NCBI RefSeq assembly: GCF_001641335.1
Contig: NZ_LVEM01000002.1
Coordinates: 1,343,663 to 1,407,662 of the forward strand
Direction: 5' to 3'
DNA: 64,000 nucleotides
From: Bradyrhizobium stylosanthis
GTDB lineage: Bacteria; Pseudomonadota; Alphaproteobacteria; Rhizobiales; Xanthobacteraceae
A model generated the notes under the pieces. It had not been told where the DNA came from. It did no database searches and saw nothing but the letters and a program-made list of their open reading frames with translations. Below, one piece after another: positions 1 to 9,145 of this stretch. The position numbers and the translations under genes were made by a program. Positions within the stretch are counted from its first letter, which is position 1; each line of letters starts with the position of its first letter.

Positions 1-2907
1 GCCAAGTTCACTTCGGCCAGTATCGCGCTGGTGGACCAGAGCGCCGAGCTGCTGCGCGTGGTCGCCAGCTACGGACCGAATGCCGACCAGGTCCGTAACT
101 TCAAGTTTTCCACCTCCGACCAGGTGCCCGAGGGGCGCGGGCTGACCGGCACCGCGTTCCGCACGCGGCAGCCCGCCGTCAGCAACGACGTCCTCGCCGA
201 CGACCGCATCGCGCCCTGGCAGGCCAGCGCCCGCCGCAACGGCATCGCGTCCTCCGCCGCGCTGCCGCTGTTCAACGGCGACCGGGTCGAGGGCGTATTC
301 CTGTTCAACTCTCCGGAGTGCGGCACCTTCACCGACGAGCTCGTCGAGCTGCTGCGCAAGCTCCAGGCCAACGTCGCCTTTGCGCTCGCGAATTTCGACC
401 GCGCCGAGGCGAAGGCCAGGGCCGAGATGCAGCGCAATCGCCTCAGGGGCATGCTCGAGGCGCTGAGCGCGACCAACGAGGCGATCATGCGGGTCAAGAC
501 CCGCGACGAGCTGTTCGAGGTGGTGTGCGAAGCCGCGGTGCTCGGCGGCACCTTCTCCTCCGCGACCATCGCCCTGGTGGATGCGACGGGACACTATCTC
601 GACATCGCCATGACCAAGGGCGAGAGCTGCTACCAGATCAAGGATTGGCGCTTCTCCACCTCCGCCGACGATCCGGAGGGACGCGGGCTGACCGGCACCT
701 CCTTCCGCTCGCGCACGCCGTGTGTTGCCAACGACCTTCTCACCGACATCCGTACGGCGCACTGGCACCAGATCGCGCGCACGCAAGGCACGAGATCGGG
801 CGCCTGTTTCCCGCTGCTCAGCAACGGCGGCGGGGCCGTCGGCGTATTGCTGTTCCTCTCGCCGGACGAAGGCGTGTTCACGCAGGACCTCATTCAATTG
901 CTGGGGCGGCTTGCCGAGAACGTCTCGTTCGCGCTCGACAATTTCGACCGTGCCGAGGAAAAGGCCCGCACCGAGGCGCAGAAGGAGCGCCTGACGCGCA
1001 TGTTCGCGGCGCTGAGCGCCACCAACGAGGCGATCATGCGGGCGAAGTCGCGCGCCGAGCTGTTCGACCTCGTCTGCCTCGCCGCCTCGAACGGCGCCAA
1101 GTTCACCTCGACGACCATCGCTCTGGCGAGGGCGGGCAGCGACCAGCTCGAGATCGTGGCTGCGGCCGGCCCGTCCGCCGAAACCACGCGCAACGTCCGT
1201 CTCTCCATCGACCCGGAGCGCCCCGAAGGGCGCGGCATGAGCGGCACGGCGTTCCGCACGCGCCAGCCCTGCATCAGCAACGATTATCTCAACGACGATC
1301 GCGTCCGTGCCTTCCACGCCGTCGTGCGCGGCGACGGCGCGCGGTCGGGCGCGGCCTTCCCGCTGATCGCGCACGACCAGGCCGTCGGCGTCATGATCTA
1401 CATGTCGACCGAGCCGGCCACCTTCACGGCGGAGTTCGTCGAGCTGTTGCAGCGCCTCGCCGACAATGTCTCCTTTGCGATGGAGAACTTCGACCGCGCC
1501 GATGCCAAGAACCAGGCGGACGAGCGGATCGAGTATCTCGCCTCGCACGACAGCCTGACCGATTTGCCGAACCGCGAGACCTTCAACGGGCTGCTGCGCG
1601 CGGCGATCGACACCGCGCAGCGCCATGATCATCGTTTTGCGCTGCTGTTCATCGACCTCGACCGCTTCAAGGTCATCAACGATTCGCTCGGCCACGAAGC
1701 CGGCGATCTGCTCCTGCTTGAAGTGGCGAGTCGCCTGCGCGGCGCGCTGCGGGCCAGCGACGTGGTGGCGCGGCTCGGCGGCGACGAGTTCGTCGTCATC
1801 CTCGACCAGTGCGGCGAGATCGACGACGTCCAGCGCATCGCGACCGGGCTGCTCGCGGCGCTCGCCGAGCCCATGGAGCTGGCCGGCCACGAGTGCCATA
1901 CCACGGCCTCGATCGGCATCGCGATGTATCCGGCCAACGGCTCCGATGCGCAGACGCTGACCAAGAACGCCGACATGGCGATGTATCTCGCCAAGGAGGA
2001 CGGCAAGAACGGCTATCGCTTCTTCTCCAAGGAGGTGAAGACCCAGTCGATCGAGCGGCTGTCGCTGGAAAGCGCGCTGCGCCGGGCGCTGGAGCGCGAG
2101 CAGTTCACGCTCAACTACCAGCCCAAGGTGGACATGGAGACCGGCCAGATCACCGGCGTGGAAGCGCTGCTGCGCTGGACCCATCCCGAGCTCGGCAGCG
2201 TCTCGCCGGCCCAGTTCATTCCGCTCGCGGAGGAGACGGGTCTGATCGTGCCGATCGGCCGCTGGGTGCTGAACGAAGCCTGCGCGCAAGCGATGACCTG
2301 GCAGCGACGCGGCTTGCTGCCGCTGTCGATGGCAGTCAACCTGTCGCCGCGGCAGTTTGCTGACGAGCATCTGCTGCAGGACGTCGACGAGGCGCTTGCC
2401 GCCTCCGGCATGTCGCCGGTGCTGCTCCAGCTCGAGGTCACCGAGAGCATGATGATGCGCAACGTCGGACGCGCGCTCAAGGTGCTCGACGCCATCCAGA
2501 GCCGCGGCATTCGCCTCGCCATCGACGATTTCGGCACCGGCTATTCGTCGATGTCGCTGATGAAGCACTTCCCGATCGACACCATCAAGATCGATCGCTC
2601 CTTCGTGCGCGACCTGCCGCAGGATTCCGAGGATCAGGCGATTGCGCAGGCAATCATCAGCATGGGCAAGGCGCTCGGCATGACCGTAGTCGCCGAAGGC
2701 GTCGAGAATGCCGAGCAGGAGGCGTTCCTGCGTACCCATGGCTGCGACGAGATGCAGGGCTTCCTGATCGCAAAGCCGCTGCCGGCCAAGCAGATGGCCG
2801 AGCTGCTGCGGCCGATGGTGCTGCCGGTTGCGCCGCCGCTCCAGCCCGAACCGGATCCGGTCGCCACTGAAGCTGCCGCACTAAGGCTGAAACGCGCTGT
2901 CATCTAG
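1..2907 (+). CDS. Triple-GAF / GGDEF / EAL cyclic-di-GMP signalling protein (5' partial)
   Basis: The frame is open from base 1 and begins inside a GAF repeat, so the true start lies upstream. Three tandem GAF-like units are visible; each ends near the shared motif SFALDNFDRA (or a variant) and is followed by a copy of LSATNEAIMR. A diguanylate cyclase domain follows with an intact GGDEF signature (RLGGDEFVVIL, about bases 1770-1800). An EAL domain follows with EALLRW, NLSPRQF, the Glu of LEVTESMMM and the loop DDFGTGYSS. Both catalytic signatures look intact, so it could make and degrade c-di-GMP; which activity dominates cannot be read from sequence. No membrane segment is seen in the visible part, so it is probably a cytosolic sensor whose GAF repeats bind small ligands. 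It precedes a polysaccharide locus, a plausible but unproven c-di-GMP target. Confidence 0.93.
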   Translation, partial: AKFTSASIALVDQSAELLRVVASYGPNADQVRNFKFSTSDQVPEGRGLTGTAFRTRQPAVSNDVLADDRIAPWQASARRNGIASSAALPLFNGDRVEGVFLFNSPECGTFTDELVELLRKLQANVAFALANFDRAEAKARAEMQRNRLRGMLEALSATNEAIMRVKTRDELFEVVCEAAVLGGTFSSATIALVDATGHYLDIAMTKGESCYQIKDWRFSTSADDPEGRGLTGTSFRSRTPCVANDLLTDIRTAHWHQIARTQGTRSGACFPLLSNGGGAVGVLLFLSPDEGVFTQDLIQLLGRLAENVSFALDNFDRAEEKARTEAQKERLTRMFAALSATNEAIMRAKSRAELFDLVCLAASNGAKFTSTTIALARAGSDQLEIVAAAGPSAETTRNVRLSIDPERPEGRGMSGTAFRTRQPCISNDYLNDDRVRAFHAVVRGDGARSGAAFPLIAHDQAVGVMIYMSTEPATFTAEFVELLQRLADNVSFAMENFDRADAKNQADERIEYLASHDSLTDLPNRETFNGLLRAAIDTAQRHDHRFALLFIDLDRFKVINDSLGHEAGDLLLLEVASRLRGALRASDVVARLGGDEFVVILDQCGEIDDVQRIATGLLAALAEPMELAGHECHTTASIGIAMYPANGSDAQTLTKNADMAMYLAKEDGKNGYRFFSKEVKTQSIERLSLESALRRALEREQFTLNYQPKVDMETGQITGVEALLRWTHPELGSVSPAQFIPLAEETGLIVPIGRWVLNEACAQAMTWQRRGLLPLSMAVNLSPRQFADEHLLQDVDEALAASGMSPVLLQLEVTESMMMRNVGRALKVLDAIQSRGIRLAIDDFGTGYSSMSLMKHFPIDTIKIDRSFVRDLPQDSEDQAIAQAIISMGKALGMTVVAEGVENAEQEAFLRTHGCDEMQGFLIAKPLPAKQMAELLRPMVLPVAPPLQPEPDPVATEAAALRLKRAVI

Positions 2908-3351
2908 CGGCTGCGGGTGCAGCTCGCGGACGTCGTGATCGGCGCCTTCCGCGATGCTCGGAAAATCCTGCGGGCCGGTCAGCGATGTCTGCTCGACGAA
3001 CAGCGCCAGGATCGTGCGCGCACCGTCGGCGAAACTCGCACCCTCGTTCAAGCCGAGCTCGGCACAGGAGGCCTGGCTCATCGTCTCCTGATCGTCGACC
3101 ACCGCCATGGCCGGTCCCCACCACCAGGCAGGCGCGGGCGAACGCTCGTCCTCGGGCACGACATGCCAGCGGACGAACTCTTCCATCACGCGCTCGAACT
3201 CCAGGCGTGCAGCCTGATGCATGCGGTCGATACTCCCGAGAATCCGCGCCTGATCACAGTGGCGTGTGGATTCGATTGTGGTCTTCACATCTGGAAAACA
3301 GGCTCGTGCCACATCGGCCGAGCCGCGCATGCCGACCTCATCGTCGGCCAT
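2881..3351 (-). CDS. Hypothetical protein, 156 aa
   Basis: I do not recognise a family. The ATG at 3351 (MADDEVGMRGS) is taken as the start; an in-frame TTG lies two codons upstream. The protein is acidic and soluble with no signal peptide or membrane segment, and has a Trp-rich patch (PAWWWGP) in its middle. Its amino-acid composition is natural, whereas the opposite-strand frame over the same bases is Arg/Pro-rich, which favours the minus strand. Its stop lies 27 bases inside the 3' end of the GGDEF-EAL gene, a convergent tail-to-tail overlap. Function unknown. Confidence 0.55.
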   Translation of the reverse strand: MADDEVGMRGSADVARACFPDVKTTIESTRHCDQARILGSIDRMHQAARLEFERVMEEFVRWHVVPEDERSPAPAWWWGPAMAVVDDQETMSQASCAELGLNEGASFADGARTILALFVEQTSLTGPQDFPSIAEGADHDVRELHPQPLDDSAFQP

Positions 3352-3465
3352 GCCCAAGGATGCGGCCGTTGGCGATACGCCAGCGGCGGCAGCGAGTCCC
3401 CATTCTAGCCGTTCGCAGGCAGGGCGGGCAAGGTGCGGATGTTACGGTTGCTTAATGGACCGTGC

Positions 3466-4458
3466 TTAACGCGCTTTGCGCGGATGGGCCTTCTGATGCC
3501 ATGCCCAGGCGGTGCGGATCACAGTCGCGAGATCGGAATGACGCGGCACGAAGTTCAGCACTTTTCGCGCAGCAGACGGATTGGCGACCAGGTAAGTGGG
3601 ATCGCCGGGACGACGCGGCTTGACCGTGTGCGGCACCTCGCGCCCGGTCTCCTGCCTGATGGCGTCGAGGATCTCGCGCACAGAGAAGCCAGCGCCGGTG
3701 CCGAGATTGAAGCTGCCGCCCGCATGTCCGGTTTCCAGCAGCTTGAGCGCCGCGACATGCGCGGCGGCAAGGTCGGTGACGTGGACGTAGTCGCGGATCG
3801 CGGTGCCGTCGGGCGTGTCGTAATCGTCGCCGAACACCGCGAAGTCGACATGGCCCTGCAGCGCCATCATGGCGCGCGGAATGAGGTGGGTCTCGTTGTC
3901 GCGCAATTCGCCGATGCCGCCGGCGGGATCGGCGCCGCTGGCATTGAAATAGCGCAGGCAGAACGCGCCGAAGCCGTAGGCTCCGCGATAATCGGCGAGG
4001 ATGCGCTCGATCATCCACTTCGAGGCGCCGTACGGATTGATCGGCGCGCACGGGAAGTCTTCCGGCAGCTCCTTCGAATCGGCGTTGCCGTAGACGGCGC
4101 CGGTCGAGGAGAACACGATGCGCTGGCAGCCGGCGGCGCGCATCGCCTGCAGCAGCGACAGCGTGCCCTGCACGTTGTTGATGTAGTATTTCTGCGGGTC
4201 GGTCATGGACTCGCCGACAAGGCTGGCGGCGGCGAAATGCATCACCGCCGTGATCTTGCGCTCGGCGAAGACGCGCGCGAGCGCCGCGCCGTCGAGCAGA
4301 TCGGCCGTCACCAGCTCCCCGGCAACGAAGCTGTGATGGCCCGTCGAGAGATTGTCGAAAACGATCGGCTGGTAACCGGCAGCGGTCAGCGCGCGGCACG
4401 CGTGCGAACCGATGTAACCCGCGCCTCCCGTGACGAGGACGATCGGTCGGTCGGTCAT
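3466..4458 (-). CDS. galE: UDP-glucose 4-epimerase
   Basis: Interconverts UDP-glucose and UDP-galactose to supply nucleotide sugar for polysaccharide. The N-terminal Rossmann motif GGAGYIGS, the catalytic Ser in FSSTGAVYG, and Tyr/Lys in NPYGASK are all present, followed by the substrate-binding motif LRYFNASGAD. At 330 aa it has the usual family length. I start at the ATG at 4458 (MTDRPIVLVTGGAGYIGS), because the NAD-binding strand begins a few residues later and the frame upstream is not GalE-like. It is the last gene of a minus-strand run with the WecG-type transferase and the Wzz-like protein, so it probably serves exopolysaccharide synthesis rather than galactose catabolism. Confidence 0.93.
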   Translation of the reverse strand: MTDRPIVLVTGGAGYIGSHACRALTAAGYQPIVFDNLSTGHHSFVAGELVTADLLDGAALARVFAERKITAVMHFAAASLVGESMTDPQKYYINNVQGTLSLLQAMRAAGCQRIVFSSTGAVYGNADSKELPEDFPCAPINPYGASKWMIERILADYRGAYGFGAFCLRYFNASGADPAGGIGELRDNETHLIPRAMMALQGHVDFAVFGDDYDTPDGTAIRDYVHVTDLAAAHVAALKLLETGHAGGSFNLGTGAGFSVREILDAIRQETGREVPHTVKPRRPGDPTYLVANPSAARKVLNFVPRHSDLATVIRTAWAWHQKAHPRKAR

Positions 4459-4477
4459 GTCCTTAACCCGGCCTCTC

Positions 4478-5284
4478 TCAGCGATTGAAGGGCCGCTTGC
4501 GGCGGAACAGAAGATAGAGCGCACGGGGGTTGGTGGTCAAATAGCGCCAGAACAGGCGGCGCGGCTCCAGCCAGGTGCGCCAGGCCCATTCGAGCCCGAC
4601 CTTCTGCATCCATTCCGGGGCACGCGAGCGGCTGCCCGACAGGAAGTTGAACAGGCCCCCGGATGTCTTGATGACGCCGACATTGGTCAGATGCGGCGTA
4701 TATTCCTCGACGAAGGCCTGCTCGCTGGGCACGCCGAGCGCGACCCAGAGATAATCGGGCGCGAGCGCGTTGATCTCCTCGATCTTCGCGCGCAGCGCAT
4801 CACCGCGCAGATAGCCGTGGCTATGGCCGACGATCTTCAGGTTCGGATACAGCTTGCGGACGTTCTCGACCGCCGTGGCGTTCTCGGCCTCGCTGGCGCC
4901 GAACATGTAGAAGGTTCGGCCGACCGCTTCGGCCTTGCGGGCGACGACGTGGAACAGGTCGGTCGTCGCGACGCGCTCGGGCAGCGGAAACCAGGATTGC
5001 AGCTTCGAGGCCGCCACCAGCGGTTGGCCGTCGGCGTTGATCAGGTCGGCGGCGCGGAACAGGCGCTCGGTCTGCGGCTCGGTCGAGCAGCGCGCCAGCA
5101 CCTCGCCATTGGCGGAGGTCAGGTACAGCGGACGGCCGATGCGATGCTGCGGATCGGTCGCCTCGATCATGAAATCGGCGGTTGCTTCCAGGTCGAGTGC
5201 GGCCATGCGAAGGCCTCCGACGGTGGTGCGCGGCACCTCCGCGGTTGCGGCCCGGCCGTCCAGATTGATGCGGCGCTCAAGCAT
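4478..5284 (-). CDS. WecG/TagA/CpsF family glycosyltransferase
   Basis: A 268-aa single-domain protein of the GT26 type, which transfers UDP- or TDP-linked sugars (often ManNAc-type or glucose) onto a polyprenyl-linked acceptor at the inner membrane. Visible family signatures are YLTSANGEVL near the N-terminus, the YMFGAS strand, the central VALGVPSEQAF and the C-terminal SGGLFNFLSG followed by EWMQKVGLEW. The C-terminal basic/aromatic stretch (RRLFWRYL, RRKRPF) fits peripheral membrane association. It overlaps the end of the upstream Wzz-like gene by 8 bases and lies 19 bases from galE, indicating an operon. The acceptor and donor sugars cannot be told from sequence. Confidence 0.9.
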   Translation of the reverse strand: MLERRINLDGRAATAEVPRTTVGGLRMAALDLEATADFMIEATDPQHRIGRPLYLTSANGEVLARCSTEPQTERLFRAADLINADGQPLVAASKLQSWFPLPERVATTDLFHVVARKAEAVGRTFYMFGASEAENATAVENVRKLYPNLKIVGHSHGYLRGDALRAKIEEINALAPDYLWVALGVPSEQAFVEEYTPHLTNVGVIKTSGGLFNFLSGSRSRAPEWMQKVGLEWAWRTWLEPRRLFWRYLTTNPRALYLLFRRKRPFNR

Positions 5285-7658
5285 ATTGTCTGCCTCGCTG
5301 GCGCGCTTGGGTTGCGGGAGTGAGCTCGTCGAGCACCACGCCGACGAGCTTGCGCTCGGCGCGGCCGAGCGTGCTCAAAATCTCTTCCAGGCCGTCGTTG
5401 ATGTCGAGGCTGGTCGGCAGCACCGCCACCAGCGCGTCGACGTCGTCGAGCAGCTTGCGGCTGCCGGCGGTGAGCGGCGTCACCGGGCCGTCGAGGATCA
5501 CGAGGTCGTAGCCGCCGGCGGAGCGCGCCTGCGCAATCGCCTTGCGGATGGCTTCAGTCGCCTTGCCGGCATCGCCGTCGGCGGCCGGAAGGACCGAAAT
5601 GCCGTTGACCGTCCTGATCTCGCGCGCGGTCTTGCTGCCGTTCGAGAGCCAGCCGAGCCTGCTCGGCTCGCTCTTGCCGTTGCGGTTGACCTTGTTCGAG
5701 AGCGAATGCGCCAGGTGATCGGCATCGATCATCAGCACGCGGATGCCGTCGCGCGCAGCCGCGAGCGCGAAATTCAGCGCGGTCACGCTGCGACCCGTGG
5801 TCTCGCCGCCGCCGACGAGCGCGACGACCGGCATCGCCTTGCCGCCGCCGCGCCGGGCCACGGCCGCGCGCATGTCGCGCCAGGCGTTGAGCAGGCTGGT
5901 CAGGGGAAAGCCCGGTCGCAGCGTCGGCCAGCCCAACCGGGTCAGGTCGACACCGCCGCCGGTGGCGAGAATGGCGCCGAGCGTGTGGATGACGTCGGCC
6001 TCCTGCAGGCGCGCGATCAGCGGCTTTTCGATCAGGGGGCGTTCGGCCGCGGCGGGCTGCAGCGGCGGTGCGGCAATTTCCGGCAGGGGCTGCGCGACAT
6101 CAGGGGCACGCGAAACCGGCTGCGGCTGTGGTTGCGGGATCTCGCCGGCCCGCGCGGGCTCGGGCGCGCGCGGAACCTGCGGTGCGGGTGTGCGCTCACG
6201 GCGGGCGGGTGCAGGTGCCGGCGCGGCCGCGCCGGCAGACAGCAGCTCGGCGACGACGAACCAGCCCGATGCGGCGAGTGCGCCGAAGATGAAGCCGATC
6301 ATGGCGAACAGGCTCATCGCGGGCGGGAACGAGCGCCGCTGCGGGACCGTCGCTTCGCCGATGACGCGGGCCGCCGAGGTGTTTAGCGTCTCCTGCTCCT
6401 CGGTCTCGCGCGAGCGCTTGAGGAAGGATTGATAGACGTCGCGACTGGCATCGGCCTCGCGCTCGAGCTCGCGCAGCCGGACGGCGGCCTGGCTGAGCTG
6501 CACGCTTTGCCGCTTCTGCGCTTCGAGCGCCCGGTTGAGCGAGGCCTCGAAATCGCGGGCGCGTGTCAGATCGTTCTTGGCGGACTGGGCGAAACGATCG
6601 ATCTCCTCGTTGATGGTGCGCTTGAGATCCTCGACCTGCTTCTCGGTCTGCCGCAGCGCCGGATGGCGCGGGCCGAGCTCGCCGGCCTGCTCGGCGTATT
6701 TCTTGCGGGCATCGGCATATTGCGCGCGCAGGTTGGCGATGGTCGGCGATTGCAGCACTTCAGGATTCGCGCCCGCATCGGCCGCCGTGCGCCGGCTCGC
6801 CTCGATCTGGTCGAGCCGTGCCTGCGCGTCCATCGTCGCGGCGCGGGCCGCGGACAGGCGCTGATTGCTGGCGGAGAGCTGCTGGTCGCTGATCAGCGAG
6901 TCCTGGGTGCCGACGAAATTGTTCTGGGCCTTGTAGGTGGCGAGCGCGGTCTCGGCATTGCGCAGCCGCTCGCGCAGCTCCTTCAGGCGGCCGGAGAGGT
7001 CGGTGGTGGCGCGCCGTGCGGCCGAAGCCTGCGAGTTGCGGGATTCGGTGAGGTAGACGTTGGTCAGCGTATTGGCGAGCATCGCCGCCTTGGCCGGATC
7101 GGTCGACCAGACCTCGATATCGACGATGAAGCTCTTTTCGGTCTTGCGGATGGTGATGTGCTTGTTCAGGGCGTCGAGAGCTGCGAGCTGCACCTCCTTC
7201 GCTTCGGCAGCGGAGGGCGCGCGGGGCTGCAGGCCGATCAGGCCGAGTAGCGACGACATCAGCGTCCTGGCGTCGCCGCCGCCGCCGAATTCGGGATCCT
7301 TGTCGAGGTCCGCCTGCTGGATCACCTGCAGCAGCACGCTGTTGGAGGTGATCAGGCGCGCCTGGCTCTCCACCACCATCGACATGCCGGAGACGTCCTG
7401 CGCGCGCGGCGTGAGCTCGCGGTCGACGAGCTGGAGCTCGCGCGGATCGACCAGGAGCTGGGCGGTGGCGGTGTAGCGGGGCGTCAGGCTCTTGCCGACG
7501 GTGACGGCGAGTGTGGCACCGAGCAGCGCGGCCGCGGCGATCGCGATCTTCCGCCGCCAGAGCAGGTTGACGAGTTCGAGCACGCTGAAGCCGGCCTGAG
7601 GCCGCTGTTGCGGGGCCTCTGGTCTCGCCCGATCGATCGGCTGGTTATAGTCCAGCAT
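5277..7658 (-). CDS. Wzz/GumC-type polysaccharide co-polymerase fused to a kinase-like P-loop domain
   Basis: A 793-aa polysaccharide chain-length and export protein. A first membrane helix lies at about residues 34-54, then the Wzz periplasmic part, a long coiled coil (about 210-420), and a second helix at about 440-460 after a proline-rich PPAMSLF motif. An Ala/Pro-rich linker leads to a C-terminal domain resembling bacterial tyrosine kinases (BY-kinases). It has a Walker A'-like strand, VLMIDADH, at about residue 638. However, the Walker A loop (about 610-622) reads GGGETTGRS, with Arg where BY-kinases have the essential Lys, and the C-terminus (RQRGRQYA) has a single Tyr instead of a Tyr cluster. 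I infer a kinase-dead or structural domain. It begins the minus-strand EPS operon with the WecG-type transferase and galE. Confidence 0.9.
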   Translation of the reverse strand: MLDYNQPIDRARPEAPQQRPQAGFSVLELVNLLWRRKIAIAAAALLGATLAVTVGKSLTPRYTATAQLLVDPRELQLVDRELTPRAQDVSGMSMVVESQARLITSNSVLLQVIQQADLDKDPEFGGGGDARTLMSSLLGLIGLQPRAPSAAEAKEVQLAALDALNKHITIRKTEKSFIVDIEVWSTDPAKAAMLANTLTNVYLTESRNSQASAARRATTDLSGRLKELRERLRNAETALATYKAQNNFVGTQDSLISDQQLSASNQRLSAARAATMDAQARLDQIEASRRTAADAGANPEVLQSPTIANLRAQYADARKKYAEQAGELGPRHPALRQTEKQVEDLKRTINEEIDRFAQSAKNDLTRARDFEASLNRALEAQKRQSVQLSQAAVRLRELEREADASRDVYQSFLKRSRETEEQETLNTSAARVIGEATVPQRRSFPPAMSLFAMIGFIFGALAASGWFVVAELLSAGAAAPAPAPARRERTPAPQVPRAPEPARAGEIPQPQPQPVSRAPDVAQPLPEIAAPPLQPAAAERPLIEKPLIARLQEADVIHTLGAILATGGGVDLTRLGWPTLRPGFPLTSLLNAWRDMRAAVARRGGGKAMPVVALVGGGETTGRSVTALNFALAAARDGIRVLMIDADHLAHSLSNKVNRNGKSEPSRLGWLSNGSKTAREIRTVNGISVLPAADGDAGKATEAIRKAIAQARSAGGYDLVILDGPVTPLTAGSRKLLDDVDALVAVLPTSLDINDGLEEILSTLGRAERKLVGVVLDELTPATQARQRGRQYA

Positions 7659-7946
7659 GGTCCCCAGCTTTCATTCCAACGGCCGCGGGCTGAGGGGTTA
7701 CTCTTCGCTTTACGCCACGCACCTGGGATATAGGTGCCCAATCAACGCAACAGGGAAAATTAACCATACTCATTGAGGGACTATTCACCGAAATGGCAAA
7801 CAAAGCGTTTAAACGCATGCCGTTGTCCGGCGCGTCGTCGCGACGCCTATGCCGGGTGCCCCTGTTGATTAACGGTTCGTTACCGCGCGCAGCATGGCCG
7901 CGAGGCTTCGCGCATCCTGCGATGTGCCGCGCGCAGGCCATGGCAA
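7659..7946. other. Upstream region of the Wzz-like EPS operon
   Basis: This 288-bp gap upstream of the Wzz-like gene has no convincing ORF. It is AT-richer than its surroundings and presumably holds the promoter of the EPS operon. A perfect 12-bp palindrome, GCGTTTAAACGC, lies at 7805-7816. The motif TTAACGGTTCGT at 7869-7880 reads as ACGAACCGTTAA in the direction of the Wzz-like gene and resembles ACGAACGGTTAA upstream of the ligase gene (11406-11417). Confidence 0.4.
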
Positions 7947-8747
7947 TCAGCTTTTCCTGAGGATGACGTGATAGTCGCCGCGGCGGACATCGGTGTCGCG
8001 CGGAAGCACGGCGTTCAGCACGGCGGCGCCGGCATCGACCAGAGCGGCGAACAGCGGCTTGCGCCGGCGCATCTCCGGATAGCGCGGACTCTCGACCTCA
8101 CGGCGGTAGGTCATCTCGAGGCCGTTCGCGGCCGCGAATGCCTCGAGCCGGGGCAGCGTGACCAGCGGATGGAAGAAGGTCGGGAACGGCGGCTCGCCGG
8201 GCAGGCCGGCGTCCTTGATGCCGCGGATGTGCCGGTAGAACCAGACGTGAAACCAGTGCGGCGAGTATTTGGTGACGACGCCGGACAGCGAGCGCGGATT
8301 GGGCGCGCCGATCAGGATCATGCCGCCGCGCCTGAGCGCGCTGCGGAAGTTCAGCAGCGCGGCATCGACATGGGGCAGATGCTCGATCACGTTGTAGCAG
8401 ATCACGAGATCGAAGCTTTCCTTGCCGAAATTGTAGGTCTGCACGTCGCCGAGGATCGCCTCGTCCGCGTAGGTGTTGTTGCGGACCTGGTCTTCGTCGA
8501 TGTCGACGACGGTGACCCTGCTGCGGCTCAGCAATTCCGGCGGCAGGACGCTGCACGAGCCCCCGCCGGCTTCGTAGACGGCGAGCCGGCCCTGCGGCAG
8601 TTCGCGGCGCAGCAACTCATGAACGGCAAGCAGACTGTCGCGGGCTTCGCCGGGGACGAGATCGTGCAGTGCCTGAATGGGTGCTGCGGCAGCGGGGATG
8701 TCGATCGCCGTGGCTGTCGCGAAATCGATCGTGGCTGGCTTGTTCAT
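7947..8747 (-). CDS. Class I SAM-dependent methyltransferase
   Basis: A 266-aa soluble methyltransferase. The SAM-binding region is YEAGGGSCSVLPP, followed by the acidic strand VTVVDIDEDQ. Motif IV is LVICYNVIEHLP and the following strand is GGMILIGAPNP. The C-terminal part (PHWFHVWFYRHIRG) resembles methyltransferases of sugar or lipid-linked intermediates. The ATG at 8747 (MNKPATIDFATA) is chosen because a GAGA stretch precedes it and the frame upstream is not protein-like. Its position between the EPS operon and GT2 genes suggests methylation of a polysaccharide residue or its carrier. The substrate is unknown. Confidence 0.85.
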   Translation of the reverse strand: MNKPATIDFATATAIDIPAAAAPIQALHDLVPGEARDSLLAVHELLRRELPQGRLAVYEAGGGSCSVLPPELLSRSRVTVVDIDEDQVRNNTYADEAILGDVQTYNFGKESFDLVICYNVIEHLPHVDAALLNFRSALRRGGMILIGAPNPRSLSGVVTKYSPHWFHVWFYRHIRGIKDAGLPGEPPFPTFFHPLVTLPRLEAFAAANGLEMTYRREVESPRYPEMRRRKPLFAALVDAGAAVLNAVLPRDTDVRRGDYHVILRKS

Positions 8748-9145
8748 TTTTCTCTGACCGCGCTTGTTCGACTCAAATTTACAGGAAAAATCTCGCATGC
8801 CCGAAGAGCAAATCTGATGCCGCGCCGCTTCACCGGTCGCGGTGCTTACGGCCGGGTTAATACGCACCGGCGTTAACTACGGCATCGTTCATGTTGGGCC
8901 GCTCTCGGCGCTGCGGACCACGAATTGCAGTAACATGCGCGCATGATTTCGCGGCAGAAGCACGCAAACTCGGTTAAGCGCGCGGATATCGGGAGATCGG
9001 CGGTTTCGGCCGGAGGATGCCTCTCAGGCAGCCGTCCATTCTGGGACGCATCTGTCTCGGGGCGATGTGTCGCTGCGGGACGGCACGGGTCTTCTGCGCG
9101 ATCGAAGCAGGGCTTTTTCAATCTATCTCGGACATCTAATACGTC
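8748..9145. other. Divergent intergenic region between methyltransferase and GT2 genes
   Basis: A 398-bp gap with no convincing gene on either strand; a 68-codon plus-strand frame at 8943-9149 has no Shine-Dalgarno sequence and no protein-like features. It must contain the promoters of the divergent methyltransferase and glycosyltransferase genes. A small inverted repeat, GTTAA-N12-TTAAC, lies at 8856-8877. Confidence 0.4.

Noticed and set aside
2917..3408. 163-codon plus-strand alternative to the 2881-3351 gene
   Set aside because: Composition is less protein-like than the minus-strand frame and it has no visible domain.
7805..7816. GCGTTTAAACGC palindrome as a binding site
   Set aside because: Short palindromes of this size occur by chance and nothing else supports function.
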